Shown: piece by piece, positions 1 to 9,033 of the stretch
Numbering within the stretch: the stretch's first letter is position 1
Layout: every line of letters starts with the position of its first letter
NCBI RefSeq assembly: GCF_020734105.1
Contig: NZ_JAJAFR010000001.1
Span: forward strand, 664,689 to 728,688
Direction of reading: 5' to 3'
Length of the DNA: 64,000 nt
From: Alkalihalobacillus deserti
GTDB lineage: Bacteria; Bacillota; Bacilli; Bacillales; Bacillaceae_D
Position numbers and translations under genes: made by a program
Notes under the pieces: generated by a model
Told to the model about the DNA's origin: nothing
The model's database searches: none
Seen by the model: only the letters and a program-made list of their open reading frames with translations

Positions 1-2
1 CA

Positions 3-521
3 TTACGATTGTTTGGGGAAGTAGATATTATTGTTAATAATTGTGCCGAGTCTTATCCAAAAGATCAATTAACGGATATTAGCGCTAAGCAACTTTTTCG
101 AGTTTTTCAATCTAATGTTTTTTCATACTTCTACTTAACAAAAGCAGCTTTGCCTTACTTAAAGCAAGGTAGTTCAATTATTAATACTGCCTCAGCAGTG
201 GCTTATGAAGGCCAACGAGGAAACCTCGATTATTCTACATCAAAAGGAGCAATTGTGACATTTACTCGTTCCCTTGCTCTTGATTTAGTTAGTAAAGGGA
301 TTCGAGTCAACGGAGTGGCGCCAGGGCCGATTTGGACACCCATTATTCCTTCAAGTTTTCCGGCTGAGGATATGCTAAGCTTTGGCTATTCAACACCGAT
401 GAATAGAGCAGGTCAGCCTTATGAACTTGCTCCAGCATATGTTTATTTAGCAAGCGAGGATTCGAGTTATGTGACTGGTCAAATAATTCATGTTAATGGG
501 GGCTTAAAAACAAGCAGTTAA
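3..521 (+). CDS. SDR family oxidoreductase, 5'-truncated by window edge
   Basis: C-terminal part of a short-chain dehydrogenase/reductase. The reading frame is open from base 3 and the true start lies outside the window. Visible family marks are the VNN strand, the catalytic YSTSK (YxxxK) pair, the RVNGVAPGPIWTP loop after the active site and the terminal VTGQIIHVNGG. This pattern resembles the Bacillus general-stress SDRs (YdaD/YhdF/YhxD type), which have an NADP-binding N-terminus not visible here. The substrate is unknown. A strong hairpin terminator follows at 589-617. Confidence 0.9.
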   Translation, partial: LRLFGEVDIIVNNCAESYPKDQLTDISAKQLFRVFQSNVFSYFYLTKAALPYLKQGSSIINTASAVAYEGQRGNLDYSTSKGAIVTFTRSLALDLVSKGIRVNGVAPGPIWTPIIPSSFPAEDMLSFGYSTPMNRAGQPYELAPAYVYLASEDSSYVTGQIIHVNGGLKTSS

Positions 522-588
522 TACAAAAAAACAAAATGAAATAGGTCTAAAAAAATAAGAGGGAATTTTTTCAATAGTAAAGGGTTCA

Positions 589-617
589 TTCCTGCAATAC
601 TAGCAGGAACGTTTTTT
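589..617 (+). terminator. Rho-independent terminator of the SDR gene
   Basis: Perfect 7-bp stem TTCCTGC/GCAGGAA with a 7-nt loop, followed by CG and a run of seven T. Confidence 0.85.
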
Positions 618-685
618 TACTAACTACGCAGTTTAATTGAAGATAAAAACCCTTCACAAATTCCTCCATTTCATCCTATTAAATT

Positions 686-1054
686 ATGTTAAATGATTAT
701 GAGAGCTGGTGGTTTAATGAGTGTTTGGGTGCTGTAGTTTCTGAAACAATAGCATTTGCATCAACCAACTTGGACGACATTTTTATTTTGATGATGCTGT
801 TTTCTCAACGTAATTTTAAATTTAGAAATCATCATATTGTTATTGGTCAGTATCTTGGCATAGCTATTCTTACTATCCTTAGTATTATAGTGGTTCCTGT
901 TATGCCTTCTGTAATGGGGGTTGCTGTCTACGATTCGTACGTTAATACAGTTGAAAATAATAAGCTATTCAAAAGTGAACAAAGAAAATTTCTAACAAAG
1001 CAGTATCAACAATATCGAGTTAAAATACCAGCATTAGTAGATGAGGTGAGATAA
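686..1054 (+). pseudogene. Relic of a CadD-like cadmium resistance transporter fused to unknown sequence
   Basis: Residues about 15-68 of this frame (SETIAFASTNLDDIFILMMLFS, then VIGQYLGIAIL) resemble the first two membrane helices of CadD-family cadmium/cation efflux proteins, including the N-(I/L)DD-(I/L)FIL motif. The similarity stops near base 890, far short of the usual length of about 200 residues. It continues into an unrelated charged tail ending VDEVR. No good ribosome binding site precedes the first ATG. I read it as a truncated relic whose tail may be the start of the decayed gene that follows. Confidence 0.55.
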
Positions 1055-1515
1055 TTGCAAATCTTTTCTACCTTTGAGCATTCAACTTACCTTGAATTAG
1101 CTATTACCTCATTGGAAAAAAATAGGGGTGAAAAAAGAGAAGATTCTAGCTGTACCGCTTATTAACCGAGTAGAAGAAAGAAGATTGTTTGATAACGCTT
1201 CATCGTGCAGATGGGGTTAGCCTGTTTGATAAGGAAGCTGCGATCGGAACGGCCTTTTCTGTTATTGAAGCAAATGTTGGACTCGGGTTAGATTGGGGTC
1301 CGATTTTTTGGGGGCTAATAGGTGCAGCAAGTGGATTTATTATTGGATTTATTATCGATTATATGATTTTTAAAGTAGTTCATAAAAGAAAAAGGGAAGT
1401 CAAAGGAAAAAAATCAGAAGTCGTTTTGGTTATCGAATGTTCTAGTGAACTAGTAGAGAAAGTAGAAGAGGGCTTCGGGAACACCTAGCATTGGGAGTTT
1501 CTAAAATAGATGGGT
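1055..1515 (+). pseudogene. Frameshifted gene for a small membrane protein of unknown function
   Basis: Three frames together give one protein-like sequence: STFEHSTYLELAITSLEK, then ILAVPLINRVEERRLFD, then TLHRADGVSLFDKEAAIGTAFSVI followed by two glycine-rich membrane segments and KGKKSEVVLVIEC, and finally EHLALGVSKIDG. Frame changes fall near 1130, near 1188 (GATAACGCTT where GATACGCTT would keep frame) and near 1477. I recognise no named family. It looks like a hypothetical membrane protein of Bacilli inactivated by several small indels. Confidence 0.5.
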
Positions 1516-1950
1516 AATTGTGTTGAACGAACGGATTCAGTATGATTTGAGTTTCTACCGTTTTCAACGTATGTAATGATACCTACCATTACCCGTACTG
1601 ATTATATCGTTTACTTTGTCTTTTTAATTTGTTCTACCATTTCAGCAGCAATCATCACAACGTCGTACTTTTGACACATCGAACTAAGCTTCTTAGCATA
1701 AGGTGCTGGTCTATTCATCATCTGAGCCGACATAACCTCACAGAGAAGTTCGGGGCCTTTTTCGGCATTTAACTTTCTTGTACAAATATCGTGCATTACG
1801 TTAGTTAATGGGGTGCTTGACGAAAGAGCAGGAGTTGTCGTTATCGGCAGCTCCTATCGCTTATTTATTAAAGATGCAGATTAGTGTAAGTAATAACTGT
1901 GGCGGTGTATAAAATCATATACCACAAGTAGAAAGGTTACTTTAAAGAAA

Positions 1951-2529
1951 TTATAATGAAGCAGTAAAATAAAGTTCATTATAAAAAAAGCATTTTTTAA
2001 ACCTTTTTAGCACATTACAATGGAAATTTTCTTTAGTAAAGTAATTTAAATAATCGTCTTCTCTTTGAATGTAGTCCCCCTTATCATAATAATTCATAAA
2101 CCAATTACCAATCGGGGATTTTTTAAAAAAACAAGGTTCAATTAAAACGATTTTTCCATCTGGTTTTAACATTCTTTTAAATTCCTTAACATAACATTTT
2201 ATCGTTTCTGGAGGAATATGGTGGAGTACGGCAATGATTAAAATGAAATCAAAGCTATTATCCTCTGCAGGAAGTTTATTCCCCGTAAAAACATCAAATT
2301 GATAATGAGGATACATACTTTTTGCAAAGTTAATTCTGTGGGAATCGGGGTCAAGCCCGTAATAGTGAGTAGGCGAACATAAGGTGCAATTAGCTCCGGT
2401 ACCTGCTCCAAAATCGAGTATTTTTTTATCTGTAAAATCAAAAAACTGTCGAATATGATTATGAATATATTTTTTAGTCGTCCATTTTGGTCTAATTAGT
2501 GAATGGTAAATTCTAGGTGATAATTGCAA
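1951..2529 (-). CDS. Class I SAM-dependent methyltransferase
   Basis: A 192-residue protein with the Rossmann methyltransferase motifs: ILDFGAGTG (motif I, about residue 36), YGLDPDSHRI (motif II acidic end), then FDFILIIAVLHHI and LKPDGKIVLIEP (motifs IV-VI). It belongs to the Methyltransf_11/25 type. It acts in the cytoplasm on an unknown substrate. The start is TTG with an AGGTGC-like ribosome site upstream. The gene stands alone on this strand, so context gives no role. Confidence 0.85.
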   Translation of the reverse strand: MQLSPRIYHSLIRPKWTTKKYIHNHIRQFFDFTDKKILDFGAGTGANCTLCSPTHYYGLDPDSHRINFAKSMYPHYQFDVFTGNKLPAEDNSFDFILIIAVLHHIPPETIKCYVKEFKRMLKPDGKIVLIEPCFFKKSPIGNWFMNYYDKGDYIQREDDYLNYFTKENFHCNVLKRFKKCFFYNELYFTASL

Positions 2530-2785
2530 TGAGAAGCACCTGCACTTTCAAAATGTTTTTGTTTATTTAGGGTAGTGTAACGATTATTGTTAATAACTGA
2601 TTTTATTATGTTACAAATAACTAATCTAATACATTGCAAACAATAAATGTAATTAAAAGGTAAGATTCTTAACAAGGATAGTAACCTTCTTTAAGACCCC
2701 TAAAAAACCCCTAAAATGAAACTTACTTCAAATCATTAGGATTAGGGGTGGCATGCTTTTTATTAATAACTTCGTAAAAAAGTCC

Positions 2786-3303
2786 TCAATCAATATTAGG
2801 GGACTGGTTTTGTTGTTGTACCATTAGTCCCATCAATTTTTTAAATTCCCCTACAGTTAATGGTCTAGAATCTGGCATTAGTTCGTATCCTAACTGTCCA
2901 TTCGGCTCTATTGTTGCGTTTTTTATTTCAGAAATATTTGAGACTCCTTGTTGTCGTATGTGCATCTCTAATTTATCTATAGTTAAACGCATTTTTTTGA
3001 GATTTTTTGTGTTGATTTGACCATTCTCAATAACTGGTATTGCTTTACCGTGAAAAATTTCTCAAGAGAATTAAACTTCATTTGGAGGTATTCAATAAAA
3101 ACAAGTACTCCTATAAAAATAGCTATAGTAATTAGTGTTTTTGTAACACTATCTTCTATAATTGGCTGAACAATAATGGCTCCTATTGAGATCATCACAA
3201 TTGTTGTAGTAATTGTCATTTGTGCAATAGACTTTCGTCCAGATATTCTGAGAAGGAGAAATCCAGAAATGACCATTAAAATTGATTCCCAAATAAAATC
3301 CAT
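2786..3303 (-). pseudogene. DUF421 (YetF-like) membrane protein, frameshifted
   Basis: The first frame (3303 down to about 3045) gives [25 protein letters not shown] with three membrane segments. The second frame gives [20 protein letters not shown], then the cytoplasmic DUF421 part [20 protein letters not shown] and a C-terminus ending SPNID. The frame changes at about 3050-3055 in a run of five T; one more T would restore a protein closely resembling the intact DUF421 gene at 17978-18589. The start has a GGAGC ribosome site. Either a recent indel or a base-calling error explains it. Confidence 0.8.
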
Positions 3304-3599
3304 AATTGTACTGCTCCTTATAATTTACTTTAATTGCTATCTTCATTATTCAAATTTTCATCACAACTTCAACTATCATGAGAGAACGAGTTCTTTTCGT
3401 TTTTTGTGGTGAAGTAGATAATTGGATTAGAGGTTTGGTGTTCCATTTTCAATCTCCCTACCTCTGCGTTAGTGATAGGAGTGGAAGAATGGTTCTTCCA
3501 CAAATTTTTGGCGAGAGGTATTCTTCGTCGAGAGGAATCATCTCCTCAAATTTATTTTTTATATAGGGTAAGAGAGGAGAAGCTTTTCTAACACTTCTC

Positions 3600-3955
3600 C
3601 TTTTACTTGCGCGCCAGGCATGCACACATTCTCTAGGGTTCAAGTTCCGAACTGTGTTTACAGCTAGCTTAAAACAAGGGTTTCTGGGGCAACCCGGAAT
3701 CTGAAGGAAGTCGGCGGCAAATCATGTGGAAACGAATGTTGAACTGACAGAAGTCAGCAGTAGCCATAGTATCAATAAAGTTGGGAAGGGCTGAACCAAA
3801 AGGAGTGTGGAATAAGCTCAGCGTTTCTCAAACCTAAGCAATAAGGTTAATCTGTCGAACGGTGTCATAAAAGACAATATCTGGAGAAATTATTCAAGAG
3901 GATCATGTTATATAGATAATTGGTTTTTGTGGAAAAAAATGTTAATATGACCTAA
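3600..3955 (+). other. Possible group II intron 5' relic (no reverse transcriptase)
   Basis: The stretch contains phrases I associate with the RNA part of bacterial group II introns just upstream of their reverse transcriptase: GGGGCAACCCGGAATCTGAAGG, then ACTGACAGAAGTCAGCAG and GCCATAGTA, then CTCAAACCTAAGCAATAAGG. No LtrA-like reading frame follows; DUF1294 starts at 3996. Base composition is less AT-rich than the flanks. Recognition is from memory of such introns, not from an alignment. Confidence 0.45.
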
Positions 3956-3995
3956 GACAATATTAAGACTTCTTGTAAAGGAGATAAAAAAAATT

Positions 3996-4268
3996 ATGGA
4001 ATTTATTATTTTCTATCTACTAATAATTAATGCTATCAGCTTTAGCATGATGGGATTAGATAAACATTATGCTATAAAAGATATGCGTCGTATTCCAGAA
4101 AGACATTTATTCTTAATAGGTTATATTGGTGGTGCTATTGGTCTTTTGTTAGGTCTTAAGAAGTTTCGCCATAAAAAGCTGAAAAAAAAGTTCAGCTATG
4201 GTTTACCTCTGCTTTCGATCATAAACATAAGTGCAGTAGCTGTTTTACTGACTATTTTTTATAGGTGA
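3996..4268 (+). CDS. DUF1294 family membrane protein
   Basis: A 90-residue protein with the DUF1294 signature: MMGLDKHYAIKDMRRIPERHL, then IGGAIGLLLG and KKFRHKKLKKKF. It has three predicted membrane helices at about 3-20, 38-55 and 72-88. The function of the family is unknown. The ATG is preceded by AAAGGAGA at good spacing. It is a single gene between relics. Confidence 0.85.
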   Translation: MEFIIFYLLIINAISFSMMGLDKHYAIKDMRRIPERHLFLIGYIGGAIGLLLGLKKFRHKKLKKKFSYGLPLLSIINISAVAVLLTIFYR

Positions 4269-4745
4269 ACCAAAAAGTATCTTTCAAATGCAACGATCGA
4301 TAAAGAAACCGACATTACTTTTAAGACGAAAAAATAAGCGGAAGCATTTACGGTAAGCCTTCCTCATATATTGCAATATAAAATCATTCCCGTAATAAAA
4401 AATTGCTAAGGTAGTGATCAAAATAGAAAGAATTAGAATCTTAATGAATGTGAGAGAAGACTTATCTTTTTTAAAAATAAGACAGCTGAGAACATGTTGC
4501 CTGCTGCCTTAACGCCTAAATATAGTTTTTAGATGGGATAATGAAATTAACTTTTGTGATCATTCAATCTTTTGGACAAGCTTTTGGTGATTTAGCCTCC
4601 AAGAGTAGACTTAAGGTAGATCTCCTTGTTGATTTTCAAATTATTGTTGTGCTATTTCAAGTTGAGATTTCACAATTAGGTAGGAAGGGAAAGGGAACTA
4701 TATTGTATTCTCGTAAACATACAAGAAGCATTTTAGATTTTTAAA
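4269..4745. other. Intergenic stretch with no supported gene
   Basis: Open frames here (for example 4541-4744, plus) lack a ribosome site and resemble no family. I see no terminator with a clear T run. The stretch separates the plus-strand DUF1294 gene from the 3' end of the minus-strand spoVA-like operon. Confidence 0.4.
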
Positions 4746-4904
4746 TTAATATCCCCATAATCTCTCGGTATTTAAAGGTGTGTATACTTGATCACCTTTA
4801 ATTTGTCGATGAATCAATGGGTTTTTGAAAAGCTGCTCAATATCATATTCCTTTTGCTTATGCCTTACTTGTACTCGTACAAAGACTTCATAATTTGTTA
4901 CCAT
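4746..4904 (-). CDS. Small protein (52 aa) at the end of the spoVA-like operon
   Basis: ATG with GGGGGA nine bases upstream. The product begins MVTNYEVFVRVQV and ends VYTPLNTERLWGY; it is soluble and rich in charged residues. I do not recognise the family. It lies 70 bases after the frameshifted DUF421 gene on the same strand and may be co-transcribed with it. Confidence 0.5.
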   Translation of the reverse strand: MVTNYEVFVRVQVRHKQKEYDIEQLFKNPLIHRQIKGDQVYTPLNTERLWGY

Positions 4905-4974
4905 TTACAAATTCCCCCAATTGGGATATTAAATAGATTTTTTCACATTTTTAATTTTATGAAAGATTGCAAAA

Positions 4975-5455
4975 TTAAACATTATCTTTGCTTGACAGAT
5001 CCTGGTTTGATTTCTCGAACACACTAATCTTACCATTTGGTTCCAAAAAAACCTGTTGGACTTCTGAGGGGGACCTAAACCCTTTGACTCGTAATTCTTC
5101 GGTCAATTCATTTTTACTTAATCTTGCTTTACGTAACCCTTTCATAATAATGGAACCATTGTCAACCACCTTGATAGGCTTTCTTTGCAATGATTCTTTC
5201 AAAGACTAGACTTTTAAGGGACAGCCAACTAAAAACAATTTGGGCGATGACGAGTGCTAAAATAGCATCCACTGAAATCCATGGATTTAAATCCGGATCT
5301 GATAGCGGTTTAGCGATTAGCGCACCAATGGCAATGGCCACAACTAGATCAAAATCGGTTAATCTACCAACGGCTTGACTGCCCATAATCCGGAAGGCTG
5401 TAAGCCCAACAGCAAACATACCTAGTGCTTTAACAAACGAAATCAGATATTCCAA
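4975..5455 (-). pseudogene. DUF421 membrane protein in spoVA-like operon, frameshifted
   Basis: Starts with TTG after a strong AAGGAGG. The first 90 residues carry three membrane segments (LISFVKALGMFAVGLTAFRI and following) and end FERIIAKK. The frame then runs into a stop within five codons. A shift by one base at about 5178-5186 (AAGAAAGCCT) continues as PIKVVDNGSIIMKGLRKARL and the normal DUF421 cytoplasmic domain. The two halves together would make a protein of about 160 residues, short for the family. A single-base insertion explains the break. Confidence 0.8.
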
Positions 5456-5518
5456 CGTTTGTTCCTCCTTGGTATCACATGAAAAGATGAAATATATCCT
5501 CCTACTAACCCAAATAAC

Positions 5519-6379
5519 CTATGATTTTATAAATGGTGATACCATATTGTGAACTTGTTTCATTTGTTCAGCACACCATTTATATGTTTTTTTAGCCTGG
5601 ACATTTTCTGTATCAAGGGTAAACAATTCCATATCAGCGTGTACTTTTTTGATGCTTGCTTCAAGCAATGGTAATTCGGTTGGCTGTGGTACTTGAAGAA
5701 TATCATCAAATAAATCGAATGTTACCTGGCCGTATTCGTCTATTTGTGCCATGAAGACATTTTCAACAATGGCATCCATTTTATTTAACTCCGTTTTTAA
5801 CCATTCTTGACTTAATCCTCTTGTAGCCAAGGGTTCGTGAAGGATTTTCCCATCCATAATAACCGTTTCTGGTTCCTTAATGGGTGGTACATGATGATGC
5901 AACATTTTCGCAGTAAGAGGCTGTTGTTCTTTTTTTACAAGAACATTTAACTCGCCATTTCCTTCCAGTACAGCAAATTCAACATCGGCTACTTGAAACA
6001 CTTGTTTCGTACGAAGTTTCCGTAATAACTCATCAGTTGTTAAACGCTGTTTCTTCATATTTTCCTCTAGAATTTTTCCATCCTTCATAATAGGGATCCC
6101 TTTGCCATAGATAGCGGACCGAAATGTTGCATTTTTCAAGCTAAACATAAGGATTCCGAATGCTCCCCCAATCCAAATTACAAGAGCCGCTAGCAGGTGC
6201 GAAATAGGAATTGATAATTGAATTGAACCAATTGCTAAAATGACGGCAACGGAGGCAATAAGACCAAATTCTAATTGAGAGGTCTCTCCAATAGGTTTTC
6301 GGGCAAATAAACGAGCAATTGCGAGAAATAACAAAAAAGCAACAAAACTTCGAAGTGCAACCTCAATCCAACCTTGCAT
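5519..6379 (-). CDS. DUF421 + DUF1657-like fusion membrane protein (2Duf type)
   Basis: A 286-residue protein. Residues about 1-75 form three membrane helices containing the RLFARKPIGETSQLEFGL motif of DUF421 (YetF family). About 80-230 hold two copies of the DUF421 cytoplasmic fold (GKILEENMKKQRLTTDELL and GKILHEPLATRGLSQEWL). The last 55 residues are a helical DUF1657-like tail. The same domain pair in spoVA2mob operons is called 2Duf and has been linked to wet-heat resistance through the spore inner membrane. The start has AAAGGAGG upstream. It is intact, unlike its DUF421 neighbour. Confidence 0.85.
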   Translation of the reverse strand: MQGWIEVALRSFVAFLLFLAIARLFARKPIGETSQLEFGLIASVAVILAIGSIQLSIPISHLLAALVIWIGGAFGILMFSLKNATFRSAIYGKGIPIMKDGKILEENMKKQRLTTDELLRKLRTKQVFQVADVEFAVLEGNGELNVLVKKEQQPLTAKMLHHHVPPIKEPETVIMDGKILHEPLATRGLSQEWLKTELNKMDAIVENVFMAQIDEYGQVTFDLFDDILQVPQPTELPLLEASIKKVHADMELFTLDTENVQAKKTYKWCAEQMKQVHNMVSPFIKS

Positions 6380-6393
6380 GTTAATACCTCCTT

Positions 6394-6600
6394 TTACGTT
6401 TGTTGGTACTCGGGTTCTTCAAATTCAATTTGACCCTTTCTTTTCTGAATTTCTTTAATAACCGTCCTTGTTTTTAATGCGCTTTGGTGAAATACTTCCC
6501 TTGCTTCTTGCTCCTTTGTTTTTACTGCTAGCGATGAGAGGATCGCATCAATTGATTGTAATGAAATAAGTAACCCTTGAACCTGACTTCCTACTGTCAT
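6394..6600 (-). CDS. DUF1657 small helical protein
   Basis: A 68-residue protein starting MTVGSQVQGLL, with AAGGAGTTGAA upstream; an ATG one codon earlier is also possible. It is two long amphipathic helices with an acidic end (FEEPEYQQT). DUF1657 proteins are found next to spoVA2mob genes in spore formers, and their precise role is unknown. It lies between spoVAEb and the DUF421+DUF1657 gene, as in spoVA2mob. Confidence 0.85.
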   Translation of the reverse strand: MTVGSQVQGLLISLQSIDAILSSLAVKTKEQEAREVFHQSALKTRTVIKEIQKRKGQIEFEEPEYQQT

Positions 6601-6613
6601 CATTTCAACTCCT

Positions 6614-6964
6614 TTATCCTTTTGGTTTAAATATAAGGGAAGCAATAAATCCGAAAATAATTGCTGCGGAAATACCAGCGCTTGTTACTTCAAAAATACC
6701 TGTAAGCACACCAACTAAACCGTTGCTCTCCGCTTCAGCCATCGCCCCATGTACAAGTGCATTACCAAAGCTTGTAATAGGTACAGTCGCACCTGCACCA
6801 GCAAAGTCTATTAATGGTTCATATAATCCTAAGCCATCCAAGACGGCACCAGATACAACGAGCGTACTTGTCATGTGTGCAGGTGTTAATTGAAATACAT
6901 CCATTAATATTTGTCCAATGACACAAATAAGGCCTCCAACAACAAATGCCGATATAAAAATCAC
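6614..6964 (-). CDS. spoVAEb: SpoVAEb, spore DPA channel subunit
   Basis: A 116-residue membrane protein with four helices and typical SpoVAEb wording: [36 protein letters not shown] and [20 protein letters not shown]. With SpoVAC and SpoVAD it takes part in dipicolinic acid transport across the spore inner membrane. It overlaps the end of spoVAD by four bases, so translation is probably coupled. Confidence 0.93.
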   Translation of the reverse strand: MIFISAFVVGGLICVIGQILMDVFQLTPAHMTSTLVVSGAVLDGLGLYEPLIDFAGAGATVPITSFGNALVHGAMAEAESNGLVGVLTGIFEVTSAGISAAIIFGFIASLIFKPKG

Positions 6965-7977
6965 GTCATTCCACCTCCTACCTCAATTGAAACAGCATGT
7001 GCAATACAAGGGGTTGTCTCTTTTTGCTGGAAAGTCATTGGTGATAATAAGGCTCCTGTCGCTACAATTAATATTCGATTTACTTCTCCTCTTTTCATGC
7101 GATTTAATAAATGTCCATAAGTTACTGCCGCTGAACACCCCGCACCGCTAGCGCCAGCAAGGATTGGTTGTCCTTTACGATAAATCATCAAACCACAGTC
7201 TTGTAACGTACCTTCTGGTAACTCTAATCCTTTTTGCTTCAGAAGATCTTTTGCAATTGGAAGGCCAATTTCTCCTAAATCCCCAGAAGCAACAAGATCG
7301 TAATGATCTGGTGGAAGGTTTCGATCTCTAAAATGAGAGACGATAGTATCTGCTGCTGCAGGGGCCATTGCTCCGCCCATATTAAATGGATCTGACAAAC
7401 CCATATCTATGACTTTTCCTATCGTAGCTGATGTTACAACTGGACCATCTCCAACATTAGATATAACGGCAGCACCAGAAGCCGTTACGGTCCATTGCGA
7501 AGTAGGGGGTTTTTGTGCCCCATATTCAGTTGGATAACGAAATTGCTTTTCTGTTGAAGCATTATGACTGGAAGCAGCTGTAACCACTCTTTCAGCACCT
7601 TTAGAATTAACGACAAAAGCTGCTAGCACTAACCCCTCCATCGATGTTGAGCAGGCACCAAATAGACCAAAATAAGGAATAGCAAGAGTTCTGCTTGCAA
7701 AGCTAGTAGGGGTTATCTGATTAATTAAATCCCCAGCAAACATAAATTAAATATCTTGATTTCGTAATTCCGCCTTTTCAATGGCACGCGAAATAGATTC
7801 TTCAACTAAAACTTTTTGAGCTTTTTCATAAGAATCTTGTTGAAGCCATAAATCATCATGTAATAAATCAAAATCATCTGCTAATTTACCTTTGGCTTCA
7901 AAAGGTCCACCAACAGTACCGGTTGAAAGAATAACAGGTTTATTCTCAAATTCCCATGTTTGATGTCCTCGTAACAT
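6961..7977 (-). pseudogene. spoVAD: spoVAD with an in-frame TAA stop
   Basis: SpoVAD-like throughout: the N-terminal 76 residues (GHQTWEFENKPVILSTGTVGGP) and the remaining 260 (FGACSTSMEGL, SSHNASTEKQFRYPTEYG, DPFNMGGAMAPAAADTI) are in one frame. They are separated by a single TAA at 7747-7749 (reading NQDI-stop-FMFAGDLINQ). Known SpoVADs have a sense codon here, plausibly CAA for Gln, so one C-to-T change would explain it. The thiolase-like fold binds dipicolinic acid. Restart at the ATG 6 bases after the stop is possible but has no clear ribosome site, and it would lack the N-terminal strand. Confidence 0.9.
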
Positions 7978-7978
7978 T

Positions 7979-8458
7979 TTATAAACCTCCCCACTGAATA
8001 AGAATTGTCTTTATAATAGCGATGAAAAAGGCAGCCACTGTACCAAAAACAATAACGGATCCAGCGAGTTTAAACATTTTCCCGCCTACACCAAGGACAT
8101 AACCTTCTGTTCGATGTTCAATAGCAGCGGATGCAACTGAATTCGCAAATCCTGTTACAGGCACTGCTGTACCACCACCAGCAAATTGTGCAAATCGGTC
8201 ATATACTCCAAATCCAGTTAATAAAACGGAAATCAAGATCATTGTTGCTACCGTTGGATCACTTGCAGTCCGTTGAGTAAAATCAAAGAAAGTATAATAA
8301 AATACTTGAAAGCCTTGTCCGATTAAACAAATAAGGCCACCAATCAAAAATGCTCGAAGACAGTTTTTAACAACCGGACGTTTTTTTTCGTATTTGTTTG
8401 CTAATTTCTGATACTTTTCTTGAGCAGGAGTAACATTTTTCTTATTACTCGATGACAT
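7979..8458 (-). CDS. spoVAC: SpoVAC, spore DPA channel subunit
   Basis: A 159-residue protein with a basic N-terminus (KNVTPAQEKYQKLANKYEKKRP) and about four to five membrane helices. It carries FLIGGLICLIGQGFQ, VLLTGFGVYDRFAQFAGGGTAVPVTGFAN and the final GGL. SpoVAC is known as a mechanosensitive-like channel for dipicolinic acid release. ATG with GAGGTG upstream. It is followed one base later by spoVAD. Confidence 0.94.
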   Translation of the reverse strand: MSSSNKKNVTPAQEKYQKLANKYEKKRPVVKNCLRAFLIGGLICLIGQGFQVFYYTFFDFTQRTASDPTVATMILISVLLTGFGVYDRFAQFAGGGTAVPVTGFANSVASAAIEHRTEGYVLGVGGKMFKLAGSVIVFGTVAAFFIAIIKTILIQWGGL

Positions 8459-8472
8459 TTACATTCACCTCA

Positions 8473-8913
8473 TTAGACTTTCATCATCTCATCAAGCTTT
8501 TTTAATTTTTGTTTTAAACGTTTTTCACTTATTGTTCTTTTTTGTAACTCTTGTTCTAGTTTCTCAAGTTCCATGAATATCTTTTGGTCCGTTGATACAT
8601 GAACGGTTGCGTTTGGATAACGTTTTTTTACAGCATCATGACTTTGTTTGCGAATTTCTTTTAATCTGAAGCGATCAAAGTGCTTAACTTTTGGGGCTAA
8701 ATAAATATTGTCTTCATCTGAAACGCCTTTGATTTCAACTACTTCTTCCATTAAGAGGACGATTTTCTTTGCTTCATCAGCATATTCTTGATCAATAATG
8801 ACTGTTTCTGATAACTGCATTGGCCTTATATCCTGTCTTGCACCACCTGTTAATGTTTGACAACCGGCTAACAAGCTTACCACAACCATTGCGTTAATGA
8901 TCGCTTTCATCAT
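8473..8913 (-). CDS. YhcN/YlaJ-type spore lipoprotein
   Basis: A 146-residue protein with a short signal peptide and lipobox LLAGC at about residue 18, so it is probably anchored outside a membrane. The mature part includes EEVVEIKGVSDEDNIYLAPKV and VKKRYPNATVHVSTDQKIF, typical of YhcN/YlaJ spore proteins. The coiled C-terminus is basic. The start follows AAAGGAGGAGG; a second ATG directly after is an alternative. Position two in the operon matches spoVA2mob. Confidence 0.85.
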   Translation of the reverse strand: MMKAIINAMVVVSLLAGCQTLTGGARQDIRPMQLSETVIIDQEYADEAKKIVLLMEEVVEIKGVSDEDNIYLAPKVKHFDRFRLKEIRKQSHDAVKKRYPNATVHVSTDQKIFMELEKLEQELQKRTISEKRLKQKLKKLDEMMKV

Positions 8914-9033
8914 TTCCTCCTCCTTTAATGGTTATGTATAACAAAGGGTGACTCTAAAGAATCTGCCCCACAATTGTGCATAGCGCCTACTATTCGTGGG
9001 GGAGACCCTTTTTGTTTGAGTCACCCTAATAGT

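Noticed and set aside
1611..1796. Minus-strand frame of 61 residues (MHDICTRKLNAEKGPELL...)
   Set aside because: No ribosome binding site and no family resemblance; could be a C-terminal scrap.
4541..4744. Plus-strand frame of 67 residues
   Set aside because: No ribosome site, no recognisable motif, lies opposite the end of the spoVA-like operon.
7741..7749. Programmed recoding at the spoVAD stop
   Set aside because: TAA without a slippery run, selenocysteine loop or read-through context; a simple nonsense change is more likely.
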